64,000 bases of DNA from JAXLSZ01 sp046330315 (GTDB lineage Bacteria; Actinomycetota; Thermoleophilia; Solirubrobacterales; 70-9), in contig JAXLSZ010000010.1 in the NCBI GenBank assembly GCA_046330315.1, forward strand, positions 1-64,000. The letters are read 5' to 3'. Made by a program: the position numbers and the translations under genes. How positions within the stretch are numbered: position 1 is the stretch's first letter; each line of letters starts with the position of its first letter. Positions 16,597-25,712 of this stretch are shown here, piece after piece. Under the pieces are notes generated by a model, which was not told the origin of the DNA, did not search any database, and was given only the letters and a program-made list of their open reading frames with translations.

Positions 16597-16848
16597 GTAG
16601 TACTCGGCGTTGACCTCCGAGTACTTGGCCCACTCGGGCGGGAGCTGGTCCTCGGCGTAGCAGGCGTCCACGGGGCATGCCTCGACACAGGCGTCGCAGT
16701 CGATGCACTCGTCGGGGTCGATGTAGAGCTGCTGCTCGTCCTCGTAGTCGGCTTCGTCCGGGGTCGGGTGGATGCAGTCGACGGGACAGACCTCGACGCA
16801 AGAGTTGTCCTTCTCGCCGATGCACGGCTCTGCGATGACATAGGTCAT
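16582..16848 (-). CDS. fdxA: 7Fe ferredoxin, FdxA type
   Basis: 88 residues. MTYVIAEPCIG opens with the actinobacterial FdxA pattern. Cys 9, 17, 21 and 25 (SCVEVCPVDC) and Cys 45, 48, 51 and 55 (ECIDCDACVEACPVD) give the [3Fe-4S] plus [4Fe-4S] arrangement. The tail is shorter than the mycobacterial homologue and ends in PPEWAKYSEVNAEYY. An AGGAG precedes the ATG. Small cytosolic electron carrier; partners (cytochrome P450, oxidoreductases) are not in the window. Confidence 0.93.
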   Translation of the reverse strand: MTYVIAEPCIGEKDNSCVEVCPVDCIHPTPDEADYEDEQQLYIDPDECIDCDACVEACPVDACYAEDQLPPEWAKYSEVNAEYYKRRG

Positions 16849-17030
16849 TGGAGGCGTTCTCCTGGATCTCTTTGGTCGCTGGGGAGGGTCTGGGGGCTCG
16901 GGCCGGGTAGGCCCGGAGGCGAGCCGGGCATTTTAGGGGATGGGCAGCGGGAGCCGCGTGCTCCGCCGGGCTAGGGTTTCGCCTACGCGATGCCGGCGAT
17001 GACCCCAGACCCGCTCCTCCCGCTGCGCCG

Positions 17031-17912
17031 ATGCTGCTGCTGACCGGCGCCACCGGCGGGATCGGGCGCCGCCTGCTGCCGGTCCTGCTGCAGCGCGAGG
17101 CCGGGATCCGCTGCCTGGTCCGCGAGCCCAGGAGGCTCGGGCCCGCGAGGGTCGATGTGCAGATCACCCTGGGCGACCTCGGGGAGCTCTCCGACCCCTA
17201 CCGGCTGCGCCAGGCGTTGAGGGGCGTGGATACGGTGGTTCACCTTGCCGCGACGATCCGCGATCAGCCTCCCCACCGGATCGAGGAGCTCAACGGCCTG
17301 GCCACCGTGCGCCTGCTGCGGGCAGCCGAGAAGGCCGGCGTGGAGAGGTTCGTGTTCTTCTCCGCGCTCAACGCCGGGCGCGCCCAGCGCACCCGCTTCT
17401 TCCGCGCCAAGGCCCTCGCCGAGGAGGCGGTGCGCGGCTCGCCGCTGGAGACCTCGGTCTTCGCGCCGTCGATCGTCTACGACCACTCCGACCCCTGGAT
17501 CACGCTGCTGCGGCGCTTCTCCTTCCTGCCCGTGATGCCGGTGGCCGGGTCGGGGAGGGCCCGCTTCGAGCCGGTCTGGTCGCACGATGCCGCCTCGGCC
17601 GTGGCCGCCGCCCTGGAGGGTCCGCTCCGCCCCCGCTACGAGCTTGCCGGCCCCGAGGCGCTGAGCTATGACGAGATGTCGGCCCTGGTCAGCCGCCTTG
17701 CGGGGCGCCCGCGTCCCCTGGTGCACGTCCCCCTCCCCATCGTGCGGTGGGGCCTGCTCGGCCTGCGGCGCATCTTCGGGGAGGCGGTCTTCGCGACCTG
17801 GGAGGAAGCCGAGCTGATGGAAGTCTCGATGCTCAGCGAGCGCGGCACCGCCGACCTCGAAGCGCTCGGCGTCCACCCGCGCCGCATGGCCGAGGTGCTG
17901 GCGACCGGCTGA
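17031..17912 (+). CDS. NAD(P)-binding atypical SDR (NmrA/NDUFA9-like)
   Basis: 293 residues. LLTGATGGIGRRLLPVLL (3-20) is the GxxGxxG Rossmann motif, VRDxR-type CLVREPRRL follows strand 2, and VDTVVHLAATIRD is the usual strand-4 segment. The tyrosine of a classical YxxxK triad is replaced: FFRAKALAEEAV keeps the Lys helix, without Tyr. This is the pattern of atypical SDRs such as NDUFA9-like NAD(P)H-binding proteins. C-terminal region LVHVPLPIVRWGLLGLRRI binds the partner or substrate. Function unknown. The stop TGA is the first part of a 27-bp tandem repeat. Confidence 0.75.
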   Translation: MLLLTGATGGIGRRLLPVLLQREAGIRCLVREPRRLGPARVDVQITLGDLGELSDPYRLRQALRGVDTVVHLAATIRDQPPHRIEELNGLATVRLLRAAEKAGVERFVFFSALNAGRAQRTRFFRAKALAEEAVRGSPLETSVFAPSIVYDHSDPWITLLRRFSFLPVMPVAGSGRARFEPVWSHDAASAVAAALEGPLRPRYELAGPEALSYDEMSALVSRLAGRPRPLVHVPLPIVRWGLLGLRRIFGEAVFATWEEAELMEVSMLSERGTADLEALGVHPRRMAEVLATG

Positions 17913-18010
17913 GCCCCCGCGGCCGCCGGCACCCCCCGAGCCCCCGCGGCCGCCCGCACCCCCCGAGCCCCCGCGGCCGCCCGCACCCCCCGAGCCCCCG
18001 CGGCCGCCGG
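17911..18010. repeat. 27-bp tandem repeat beginning in a stop codon
   Basis: Units start at 17911, 17938, 17965 and 17992 and read GAGCCCCCGCGGCCGCC followed by GCACCCCCC. The first GA belongs to the TGA of the SDR gene. The fourth unit runs into the left arm of the hairpin at 18004. Confidence 0.9.
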
Positions 18011-18062
18011 CGAGAGTGAAGAAAACCAGCGCATCGATGCTTAACTTCACTCTCGCCGGCGG
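18004..18062. terminator. 18-bp perfect stem, 23-nt loop; probable bidirectional terminator
   Basis: Arms 18004-18021 and 18045-18062 are perfectly complementary (core GGCGAGAGTGAAG / CTTCACTCTCGCC). The loop contains the palindrome GCATCGATGC. It separates the convergent SDR and groEL genes. There is no clear U-tract, so function as a terminator is by position; it could also be a dispersed repetitive element. Confidence 0.75.
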
Positions 18063-18200
18063 GGGGGGCGGATGCGGGCGGGAACGTGGAGAGCCCGGGC
18101 CTTCGCCCGGGCTCTCGCGCACACTCGCCTGTTGAGGCGAGGATGACAGACCGCCGGCGCGGGCCACAACGTGGCGGGCGCCGGCTGCAGGTGGGGGTCG

Positions 18201-19832
18201 CTACATCATCCCGCCCATGTCGGGCATGCCGCCGCCGGGCATCGCCGGCTCCTTCTCGGGCGGCTCGGCGACGATCGCCTCGGTGGTGAGGATGTTCTTG
18301 GCGATCGAGGCCGCGTTCTGCAGCGCCGAGCGGGTGACCATGGTCGGGTCGATGACACCGTCCTTGATCAGGTCGCCGTACTCGCCGGTCGCGGCGTTGA
18401 GGCCCTCACCGGCCTTCAGGTCGCGGACCTTGTTGACGACCACCGAGCCCTCCAGGCCGCTGTTCTCGGCGATCTGGCGGACCGGCTCCTCCAGCGCGCG
18501 GTGGATGATCCGTGCGCCGGTCTGCTCGTCGGCGTCCTCGAAGGAATCGAGGTCAACCGCGTCCTGGGCGTTGAGCAGGGCCACGCCGCCACCGGGGACG
18601 ACACCCTCCTCGAGCGCTGCGCGGGTCGCCTGCAGGGCGTCCTCGACGCGGTGCTTCTTCTCCTTCATCTCGGTCTCGGTGGCGGCGCCGACCTTGACCA
18701 CCGCGACACCGCCGGCCAGCTTGGCGAGGCGCTCCTGGAGCTTCTCGCGATCGAAGTCGGAGTCGGTGTTCTCGATCTCCTGCTTGATCTGCTTGATCCG
18801 GCCCTTGATGTCCTCGCCATCGCCGGCGCCGTCGATGATCGTCGTCGTGTCCTTGGAGACGACGACGCGGCGCGCCTTGCCGAGCTGGGAGAGCTGGGTG
18901 TTCTCCAGCTTCAGCCCCATCTCCTCGGTGATCACCTCGCCGCCGGTGAGGATGCCGATGTCCTCGAGCATCCGCTTGCGGCGGTCGCCGAAGCCCGGCG
19001 CCTTGACCGCGACGCCGGTGAAGGTGCCGCGGAGCTTGTTGACGACGAGCGTCGCGAGGGACTCGCCCTCGACGTCCTCGGCGACGATCACCAGCGGCTT
19101 GCCGCCCTGCATCACCTGCTCGAGGACCGGCAGCACGTCGCGCACCGAGCCGATCTTCTGGTTGGCGATCAGGACGTAGGGCTCCTCCAGCACCGCCTCC
19201 ATGCGGTCCTGGTCGGTGACCATGTACGGCGAGATGTAGCCCTTGTCGAACTGCATCCCCTCGGTGAACTCCAGCTCCATGCCGAAGGTCTGGCCCTCCT
19301 CGACGTTGACCACGCCGTCCTTGCCGACCTTCTCGATGGCGTCGGCGATCACGTCGCCGATCTCCTCGTCAGCCGCGGAGATCGCGGCGACGCGGGAGAT
19401 CTGCCCCTTGCCCGAGACCTCCTTGGACTGCTTGTCGCGGAGGTTGTCGACGACCTGCTCGACAGCCTTCTCGATCCCGCGCCGCAGGGCCAGCGGGTTG
19501 GCGCCGGCCGCGACGTTCTTCAGCCCCTGGTGGACGATGATCTGGGCCAGCAGGGTCGCGGTCGTGGTGCCGTCGCCGGCCACGTCGTTGGTCGCCGTGG
19601 CGACCTCGCGGACCAGCTGGGCGCCCTGGTTCTCGAAGACGTCCTCGACCTCGATCTCGCGGGCGATGGTGACGCCGTCGTTGGTGATTGTCGGCGCCCC
19701 GAACTTCTTGTCGAGGACCACGTAGCGGCCCTTGGGGCCGAGCGTGACCTTGACGGCGTTGGCGACGGAGTCGACGCCGTCCTGGAGGGCCTTGCGCGCC
19801 TCCTCGTTGTACTTCAGCTCCTTGTGAGCCAT
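18201..19832 (-). CDS. groEL: chaperonin GroEL (60 kDa)
   Basis: 543 residues, normal length. VTLGPKGRYVVLDKKFG, TNDGVTIARE, GDGTTTAT (ATP binding near 86-93), GGGVALLNA (about 412) and the Gly/Met-rich C-terminus GGGMPDMGGMM are all present. An AGGAGG lies upstream of the ATG. It follows groES with a 94-bp gap and shares its CIRCE-controlled promoter. Confidence 0.98.
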   Translation of the reverse strand: MAHKELKYNEEARKALQDGVDSVANAVKVTLGPKGRYVVLDKKFGAPTITNDGVTIAREIEVEDVFENQGAQLVREVATATNDVAGDGTTTATLLAQIIVHQGLKNVAAGANPLALRRGIEKAVEQVVDNLRDKQSKEVSGKGQISRVAAISAADEEIGDVIADAIEKVGKDGVVNVEEGQTFGMELEFTEGMQFDKGYISPYMVTDQDRMEAVLEEPYVLIANQKIGSVRDVLPVLEQVMQGGKPLVIVAEDVEGESLATLVVNKLRGTFTGVAVKAPGFGDRRKRMLEDIGILTGGEVITEEMGLKLENTQLSQLGKARRVVVSKDTTTIIDGAGDGEDIKGRIKQIKQEIENTDSDFDREKLQERLAKLAGGVAVVKVGAATETEMKEKKHRVEDALQATRAALEEGVVPGGGVALLNAQDAVDLDSFEDADEQTGARIIHRALEEPVRQIAENSGLEGSVVVNKVRDLKAGEGLNAATGEYGDLIKDGVIDPTMVTRSALQNAASIAKNILTTEAIVAEPPEKEPAMPGGGMPDMGGMM

Positions 19833-19926
19833 CTCTTCTGGTTCCTCCTAGATCTGAATGACTTGTGGCGGCTTCGCCGCCTGACATGCCTCCGCCGGCG
19901 CTAGCACCGCGCCGGCCCGGCGTTCA

Positions 19927-20214
19927 TCAGGCGACCTTGGCGAGGACGTCGGACTCGCGCAGGACCAGCAGGTCCTCGTCCTCGACGGTGATCTCGGTGC
20001 CGCCGTACTTCGAGTAGAGGACCTCGTCGCCGTCGCTGACGTCCAGCGGGCGGCGCGAGCCATCCTCGTTGAGGGCGCCGTCGCCGACGGCGACCACCTT
20101 GCCCTTCTGTGGCTTCTCCTTGGCCGTGTCGGGGAGGACGATCCCGCTCGCGGTCGTCTCCTCCTCGTCGATCGGCTTGACGATCAGCCGGTCCCCGAGG
20201 GGCTTCAGCTTCAT
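19927..20214 (-). CDS. groES: co-chaperonin GroES (10 kDa)
   Basis: 95 residues from ATG 20214, with GGAGGT about 8 nt upstream; the longer open frame to 20322 runs through the CIRCE element and is not coding. KLKPLGDRLIVKP, the mobile-loop region TTASGIVLPDTAKEKPQKG, and GDEVLYSKYGGTEI are diagnostic. Caps GroEL in ATP-dependent folding. First gene of the operon. Confidence 0.97.
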   Translation of the reverse strand: MKLKPLGDRLIVKPIDEEETTASGIVLPDTAKEKPQKGKVVAVGDGALNEDGSRRPLDVSDGDEVLYSKYGGTEITVEDEDLLVLRESDVLAKVA

Positions 20215-20295
20215 CCGGTCTACCTCCGTTCGGTCTTGAAGTGCAGTGTCTGCGGCCTGACGCCGTGCGGGGAATGCCCTTGCCGGTCCAGGCCC

Positions 20296-20322
20296 CTGGC
20301 ACTCTACACGGGGGAGTGCCAA
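20296..20322. promoter_or_regulatory. CIRCE element (HrcA operator)
   Basis: CTGGCACTC, nine bases, GAGTGCCAA: the classic 9-9-9 inverted repeat with a single mismatch in the outermost pair. It ends 82 bp upstream of the groES ATG. Predicts HrcA-mediated heat-shock repression of groES-groEL. Confidence 0.9.
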
Positions 20323-20475
20323 AGCGCTGCCAAGGATAGCCGGCGCCTCGCGGATTTCAAGTCAGATCTGCGCCGAGGCGACTCAGATACATCCCGGGCC
20401 GCCGAGCCGGCCGAGAGCGCCGAGAGCGCTCCTTCCCCGGCGCGCCCAGTGCCCCGCCCTCCTGCCGCGGCGCGC

Positions 20476-22035
20476 TCAGCGCCCGCCCTCCATGCGCTCC
20501 AGCCCGCGGTCGAGGCGGGCAGGGGAGATGCTCGCCGGTACCGGGGCCGCCCGGTAGGTGGACTTCGGCAGCCTCAGGCGGAAGGCGATCCTGCCGCGGC
20601 GGTCGAAGCCGGTGAGCAGCGGGTTGTCGCCCCAGTCCACCAGCCAGCCGCCGGCGAAGGGCCGGGCCGAGCCGCAGCAGTGGCTGCGGGTGACCTCGGG
20701 GTCGGTGAGCTGGCCCAGGAAGGTGGCGGTGCGACGGCGCAGGTTCAGGTGGTAGCGGGCCAGCCGCGGCGGGCGGGGCCGGTGGGTGGCGTCGTCGTAG
20801 ACGCTGAGGTTCATCCGGGAATCGATCCGGGCGTCGTGGGGGCCCCCGAACAGCTCCCGGGCCGGGTGGGGATCGCCGACGAAGCGCAGCGAACGCGGCG
20901 TCCGGGTGCCGCCCAGCTTCCAGAGGATGCGGCCGCTGCGGCGATCCAGCCCGAACACGGCATCGGTGTGGCGGGTGGCGATCACCAGCCGGTGATGGCC
21001 CCAGGGCTCGATCGTGTTGATGTGCACGGGGTCGAAGGTGGGAACGCCGCGGGGGCCGGGATGGGGGTTCCCCAGCACGTTGTGCCACCAGCGCCCGGTC
21101 TCGGCGAGCGAGATGTGGCGGCGGGAGTTCCACCGCCAGACCACCCGGCCGGAGGGAGCGACCTCCTGCACCTCCGCGAAGACGACCGAGCCGCGGCGGG
21201 GTCCGTGCCTGGTCGTCCCGAAGCGGTGCAGGTCCACCCCGCCCTGGGGGTCGTAGGTGTCCAGCAGCACATCGCCGTTGGGCAGCGGCTGGTACTCGTG
21301 GCCATCGGTCACCGAGCCCCTGGTGCGGAGGATCCTGATCAGCTTCCCCGAGAGGGTGCGGACCTCGTGGCCGGAGCGGGGGTTGATCCCGTAGCCGTCG
21401 CCGAAGGCGCGGGGCCAGGTCACGGTGCCGTTGCGCAGCACCTCCGCCCACAGCGTCCGGGTGGGCGGGCTGAACCACCAGCGGGGGGTCCCGCCCTGGT
21501 CGAAGACGATCACCCAGGGCCTCGGGCCCCGCGAGCCGGAGCCGTTGACGCTGACCATGAACATCCCGCGGCCGCTGCGGCGGAAGCGCCGGAAGGACCA
21601 GTCCGGGAAGCCGTCCGGCAGGCAGCGCACCCGGTAGGTGCCCGAGCCGCGGCCGCTCACGCGGACGGCGAAATCGCGGCCCGGGGAGACCGGGACCCGG
21701 ACCCTGAAGCGCCCCGACCTCGGGCGCGAGGGACCGACGGCGATCCTCGAGCCGCCGCCCGCCCGCCCCGTCACCTCCAGCGACCCGCCGCCGCAGCGGG
21801 CCACGTAGTGGCGGCGAGCCGGGTCGAAACGGGGATAGAGGGTGGGGGCGCCGAAGACCACGCCGCCCCCCCGCTGCGCCGCGATCGCCGCGGAGCCACC
21901 GTGCGCGGAGAGGTGCGGGGCCGAGCCGAGGCTCGACTCGCCGGCCGCGATCGCCGCCGCGACGAGCACGCACACCGCCGCCAGGGCCGGCAGGGACCGG
22001 CCCGGCGGGCGAACCCGGGTTCCCCTTCCTGGCAT
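20476..22035 (-). CDS. secreted arylsulfotransferase-family (ASST-like) beta-propeller protein
   Basis: 519 residues with an N-terminal signal segment (LPALAAVCVLVAAAIAAG). About residues 35-140 form a beta domain; from about 145 the protein has propeller repeats. Family hallmarks are DGHEYQPLPNGDVLLDTYD, GRVVWRWNS, PVHINTIEPWG, SGRILWKLGG and FGGPHDARI. The His of HINT and the His in GPHD correspond to the conserved histidines of ASST-type enzymes. Actual sulfotransfer is uncertain because many such secreted paralogues are uncharacterised. Located downstream of groES on the same strand but 260 bp away and so probably independent. Confidence 0.75.
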   Translation of the reverse strand: MPGRGTRVRPPGRSLPALAAVCVLVAAAIAAGESSLGSAPHLSAHGGSAAIAAQRGGGVVFGAPTLYPRFDPARRHYVARCGGGSLEVTGRAGGGSRIAVGPSRPRSGRFRVRVPVSPGRDFAVRVSGRGSGTYRVRCLPDGFPDWSFRRFRRSGRGMFMVSVNGSGSRGPRPWVIVFDQGGTPRWWFSPPTRTLWAEVLRNGTVTWPRAFGDGYGINPRSGHEVRTLSGKLIRILRTRGSVTDGHEYQPLPNGDVLLDTYDPQGGVDLHRFGTTRHGPRRGSVVFAEVQEVAPSGRVVWRWNSRRHISLAETGRWWHNVLGNPHPGPRGVPTFDPVHINTIEPWGHHRLVIATRHTDAVFGLDRRSGRILWKLGGTRTPRSLRFVGDPHPARELFGGPHDARIDSRMNLSVYDDATHRPRPPRLARYHLNLRRRTATFLGQLTDPEVTRSHCCGSARPFAGGWLVDWGDNPLLTGFDRRGRIAFRLRLPKSTYRAAPVPASISPARLDRGLERMEGGR

Positions 22036-22070
22036 CGGGGAATCCTAGCCCGGCCGCAACCGGCCGCCGA

Positions 22071-22544
22071 TCAGCCGGCGGCCAGCAGCCGGCAGCCGAG
22101 CAGGGCGGCGATTCCCTCCCCGCCCCTCCGCATCACCCAGTCGTGGTTCCACTCGAAGAAGGGGCGGGCCACGGGGGTGAGGACGTTCATCCAGGCCTTG
22201 GTGGTGTGGACGTCCCAGTCGTAGAGGACAGCCGTCACGCCCTCCTGCTCGAAGAGCCGCCAGGTGCCGGTGCCGGTCAGCTCGCCGACCGCGTCGCCGA
22301 TCATCAGGTGGGGCGAGTGGACCGTGCGGGTGGTCACCTCGAAGGCGAGGTCGTAGGGGAGCCGGCTGCGCCAGACCAGCCTCGAGACGGTCCCGACCCC
22401 GTCGGGCGCCCCGGCCCTGAGCTCCTCGGCCGAGCGCACCCCCTGCCACCACTGCGGCCAGCTCTCCTGGTCGAAGATCGCGTCCCAGACCGGCTCGCGC
22501 GGGGAGTCGAGCAGCCAGGTGGTGAGGAACCGGTAGGAGGCCAT
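22071..22544 (-). CDS. SRPBCC-family protein (polyketide cyclase-like)
   Basis: 157 residues. YRFLTTWLLDSPREPVWDAIFDQESWPQWWQG is the N-terminal strand-helix of START/SRPBCC ligand-binding folds (shown here in the short form PREPVWDAI); GTGTWRLFEQEGVTAVLYDW and the long C-terminal helix PVARPFFEWNHDWVM complete it. Binds an unknown hydrophobic ligand. Gap of 31 bp to the ASCH-like gene upstream, so perhaps co-transcribed. Confidence 0.75.
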   Translation of the reverse strand: MASYRFLTTWLLDSPREPVWDAIFDQESWPQWWQGVRSAEELRAGAPDGVGTVSRLVWRSRLPYDLAFEVTTRTVHSPHLMIGDAVGELTGTGTWRLFEQEGVTAVLYDWDVHTTKAWMNVLTPVARPFFEWNHDWVMRRGGEGIAALLGCRLLAAG

Positions 22545-22575
22545 CGCCGTCCTAGGAGCCGCCCGGGATCACGGT

Positions 22576-22980
22576 TCAGTTGCGCGAGGGGGTCTCGCCG
22601 TTGCCGAAGTGCGGGGCCGCCGGCTCGACGATCTGGGAGAAGCGGATCACCGTGACCAGGTCGCCTTCGCGTACCTCGCGCCCGTAGATCTGCTCGAGGA
22701 AGTGGATCGTCTCCTCGAGCCGGCGGAACTCGGGGTTGTCGTGCTCGATGTCGCGCGGCGAGAGCTCGGAGATCCGCTTCACCTCGACGTCGTCGATCAC
22801 CGCCGCGAAGATCTTCTCGCGCTGGGAGTGGCGGAACCCGACCGTGACCCAGACCACCTGGCCACGCTCGTACTTGCCGCTCTTGTCGCCGAGCCTGATC
22901 GTCGCGGTCTTGCGACCGCGCTTGAGCTGGTCGACGAAGAGCGTCGAGTAGAAGTTGAGCACGTAGAAGCCGCCGCCCAT
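22576..22980 (-). CDS. ASCH-domain-like protein
   Basis: 134 residues from ATG 22980; the 38 upstream codons are Pro/Arg-rich and lack coding character. LKRGRKTATIRLGDKSGKY (19-37) and GQVVWVTVG followed by DVEVKRISELS match the ASCH/PUA-like RNA-binding beta-barrel, with the basic GRKTxTIR loop as putative nucleic-acid contact. Possible regulator of translation or coactivator; no more can be said. Divergent from the RTX-like gene. Confidence 0.65.
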   Translation of the reverse strand: MGGGFYVLNFYSTLFVDQLKRGRKTATIRLGDKSGKYERGQVVWVTVGFRHSQREKIFAAVIDDVEVKRISELSPRDIEHDNPEFRRLEETIHFLEQIYGREVREGDLVTVIRFSQIVEPAAPHFGNGETPSRN

Positions 22981-23142
22981 GGCGCTGCGAGAGTACCCGA
23001 CCGGGGAGGCGCGGGGCGCCGGGCGGGGATGCGCGGGGACCGGGCGGGATTCCGCGGAGGGACTCGGCGGCGTGCCGCGGGGCGCTGGACGCATGTCCGA
23101 ACTCCTTCCCCAGCCTCGCGCCGCGGCCGATACCGATAGGGA

Positions 23143-25068
23143 ATGCCCGCACCAGGTCTCAGCCGCCCGGCGACGATGCTCGCCGCGCTGTTCTGCGCGC
23201 TGGCGCTGGCGCCCGTCCTCCCGGGCCCGGCCCAGGCGGCGCTCTTTTGCGGGGGCAAGCGGGTGACGATCGCCGGCACTCCCGGCGACGACGTCATAGT
23301 CGGGCGGCGGGCCAGCGACGTGATCTCGGGGGGCGCCGGCGATGACCGGATCACCGGCGGCGCGAACGGAAACGACACGATCTGCGGCGGCCCGGGGAAC
23401 GATCGGATCAAGGGCGGGCGCGGCTTCGACTCGCTCTACGGCGGCGGCGGGGCCGACCGGCTCTACGGCGGGACCGGCAGCGACCGCCTGGACGGCGGGG
23501 CCGGGAGGGACCTGCTCTCGGGGTTCAAGGGCGGCGACGGCCTCTACGGCGGCGGGGGTGACGACACCATGGAGGGCGCGAAGGGACCCGACCGCCTCTA
23601 CGGAGGCGCCGGGGACGACTCGCTCTCGGGGGCCAGGGGACCGGACACACTCGCCGGGGGCAGCGGGAACGACACGCTGCGCGGCGGCCGGGCGACCGAG
23701 CGCCGGCTCGACGGCGGCGGGGGCGAGGATCGGATCTACGGCGACCAGGGCAACGACCCCGCCGAGGGCGGGGGCGGGAGCGACTACATCGACGGGGGGC
23801 TCGGCGACGACAACCTGGACGGCGGGGGCGGGAGCGACACGGTCATCGGCAACCTCGGCACCGACCGGGTCGAGGGAGGCGGCGGAGACGGGGACCTGGT
23901 GCGGGGCGACCTGGGCTTCGACAGGATCGACGGCGGGGCCGGCGCCCGGGACATCGCGAGCTTCTCCTCCTCGGCGGAGGCGGTGCAGGCGGACCTCGCC
24001 CGGGGAACCGCCTACGGGGACGGCCGCGACACCCTCGGCCCCGGCGTCGAGGACCTGATCGGCTCCGCCTACCCCGACCAGCTCTCCGGCGACGGCGGGC
24101 CGAACCGCATCGACGGGGGCGCCGGCTACGACGAGCTGAACGGCCGCGGCGGGGGCGACGAGCTCTTCGGGGGCCCCGGAGGCGCCAAGTGCAGCGGCGG
24201 CAAGGTCCTGGACTCATGCGGCTCGGAGCCCGGAGGGGGCGGGCCCTCGGTGGTGCGGAACCGCAGCATCGACGGCAGCGCCACGCTGAGCGTGCACGGG
24301 GGCTCCGGCGCGGACGAGATCACGGTCGGCTTCGACGGCTCCAGGTTCCTGGTCGGAAGCGCCGCCGGGATCCCCTACTCGAGCATCGAGGGTTGCGAGC
24401 CGGTCACCCAGACCGCGGGCCCGCTGGTCGCCCGCTGCAGCGGGGACGTGCGCTTCGTCCTGATCGATGCGGCGGGCGGCGCCGACCGGGTGGCGATCGG
24501 CTCCGCGGTGCCCCCGGGCGTGCAGGTGCGGATCGACGGAGGCCGCGGCCCCGACGACCTCATCGGCGGCCCCGGCAGCGACATCATCGAGGCCGGGGAC
24601 GACAGCGATGCCGACCGGCTCGTCGGCGGCCCGGGCAACGACGGCCTGATCGGCGCCCGCACCGATATCCCGCTTCCCGTCAACAGCGGCCGCAGCACCC
24701 TCCTCGGGGGGCCCGGCTCGGACCTCCTGGTGGGCGGCGACCCCTGCGACGGGGACGTCTACGACGGCGGGCCCGGCCACGACAGCGCCTCCTTCGAGCG
24801 CTTCAGCGCCGGCGTCAGGGCCCGGATCGGCGGCGCCGTGTCGCGGGCCGGCGGCTCCTGCGACCCCGGCCGCATCGAGGGCACTGTCGAGGCGCTGGAG
24901 GGCTCCCCCGGGGCGGACACCCTGGTCGGGGACGGCTCGGCGAACTCGATCCTCGGGAGGGCCGGGAACGACTACCTCCGGGGTCTCGGCGGCCCGGACC
25001 GGCTGATCGGGGGCGGCGGCAGGGACAGGCTGAACGGCGGCCCCGGAAAGGACGTCGAGGTCCAGTAG
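23143..25068 (+). CDS. secreted RTX-like calcium-binding repeat protein
   Basis: 641 residues. A signal peptide (about 1-32, ending in AQAA) leads into nearly continuous nonapeptide repeats of the GGxGxDxLY type from residue 50 to 390, e.g. GGAGDDRI, GGGGADRLYGG and GGTGSDRLDGG. A beta segment without repeats (about 380-455) with paired Cys follows, and a second repeat block runs to the C-terminus (GGGGRDRLNGGPGKD). Such repeats form Ca2+-bound beta-rolls outside the cell. No protease or lipase domain is fused, so it is probably structural. No type I secretion genes are nearby; the signal peptide implies Sec export. Confidence 0.85.
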   Translation: MPAPGLSRPATMLAALFCALALAPVLPGPAQAALFCGGKRVTIAGTPGDDVIVGRRASDVISGGAGDDRITGGANGNDTICGGPGNDRIKGGRGFDSLYGGGGADRLYGGTGSDRLDGGAGRDLLSGFKGGDGLYGGGGDDTMEGAKGPDRLYGGAGDDSLSGARGPDTLAGGSGNDTLRGGRATERRLDGGGGEDRIYGDQGNDPAEGGGGSDYIDGGLGDDNLDGGGGSDTVIGNLGTDRVEGGGGDGDLVRGDLGFDRIDGGAGARDIASFSSSAEAVQADLARGTAYGDGRDTLGPGVEDLIGSAYPDQLSGDGGPNRIDGGAGYDELNGRGGGDELFGGPGGAKCSGGKVLDSCGSEPGGGGPSVVRNRSIDGSATLSVHGGSGADEITVGFDGSRFLVGSAAGIPYSSIEGCEPVTQTAGPLVARCSGDVRFVLIDAAGGADRVAIGSAVPPGVQVRIDGGRGPDDLIGGPGSDIIEAGDDSDADRLVGGPGNDGLIGARTDIPLPVNSGRSTLLGGPGSDLLVGGDPCDGDVYDGGPGHDSASFERFSAGVRARIGGAVSRAGGSCDPGRIEGTVEALEGSPGADTLVGDGSANSILGRAGNDYLRGLGGPDRLIGGGGRDRLNGGPGKDVEVQ

Positions 25069-25707
25069 CTAGAACCCCTCCTCCCCGATCAGCGGCACGA
25101 ACCGGCAGGGCCCGATCACCTCGCTGTCGAACTCCTCGCCGCGGCGCCGGTAGACGGTGAGCATGTCGGCTCCGTCGGAGGAGACCGGGACGACCAGGCG
25201 GCCGTCCTCGGCGAGCTGGGCGAGCAGAGCCGGGGGCGGCGCCGGGGCGGCGGCGTGCACGGCGATACCGTCGTAGGGGGCCCGCTCGGGCAGGCCCAGG
25301 CTGCCGTCCGCAACCACCACCTCCACCCCCTCGGCGCCGCACTCCCGGAGCGCCTTCTCCGCCGAGGCGGCGAGGCCGGGGAGCCGCTCGATGGTCACCA
25401 CCTCGGCGCCGAGCCGGGCGAGCACGCAGGCCGAGTACCCCGAGCCGGTCCCGATCTCCAGGACGCGCTCGCCACCCTCGAGCTCCAGCGCCTGGCAGAT
25501 GGCCGCGACGATCCATGGCTGGGAGATCGTCTGACCCTCCCCGATCGCCAGCGCCTGGTCGGCGTAGGCGAGGTCGCGATCCCGCTCACCGACGAACAGC
25601 TCGCGGGGCACCTCCCCCATCGCCGCCAGCACCCGCTCGTCGGAGATCCCCCGGTCGCGGAGCTGGCGGTCCACCATGCGCCGCCTCAGCTCTTCGTAGG
25701 AGGACAC
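25069..25707 (-). CDS. pcm: protein-L-isoaspartate O-methyltransferase
   Basis: 212 residues. MVDRQLRDRGISDERVLAAM and PRELFV precede GQTISQPWIVA (59-69), the PIMT substrate loop, and the SAM motif VLEIGTGSGYSA (82-93). The family's usual C-terminal segment LVVPVSS is present. Repairs isoaspartyl residues using SAM. Stop codon abuts that of the convergent RTX gene without any gap. Third gene of a nei-crp-pcm run with 5-bp spacing. Confidence 0.93.
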   Translation of the reverse strand: MSSYEELRRRMVDRQLRDRGISDERVLAAMGEVPRELFVGERDRDLAYADQALAIGEGQTISQPWIVAAICQALELEGGERVLEIGTGSGYSACVLARLGAEVVTIERLPGLAASAEKALRECGAEGVEVVVADGSLGLPERAPYDGIAVHAAAPAPPPALLAQLAEDGRLVVPVSSDGADMLTVYRRRGEEFDSEVIGPCRFVPLIGEEGF

Positions 25708-25712
25708 CGGGC

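Noticed and set aside
17911..18010. CRISPR-like array
   Set aside because: Units are contiguous without spacers and no cas genes are near; same for 16454-16596 and 35080-35264.
20215..20322. 36-residue N-terminal extension of GroES
   Set aside because: It crosses the CIRCE element, and a strong ribosome-binding site precedes ATG 20214.
23290..24180. DNA repeat array
   Set aside because: Periodicity comes from the coding of RTX nonapeptides, diverged at DNA level and in frame; it is protein structure.
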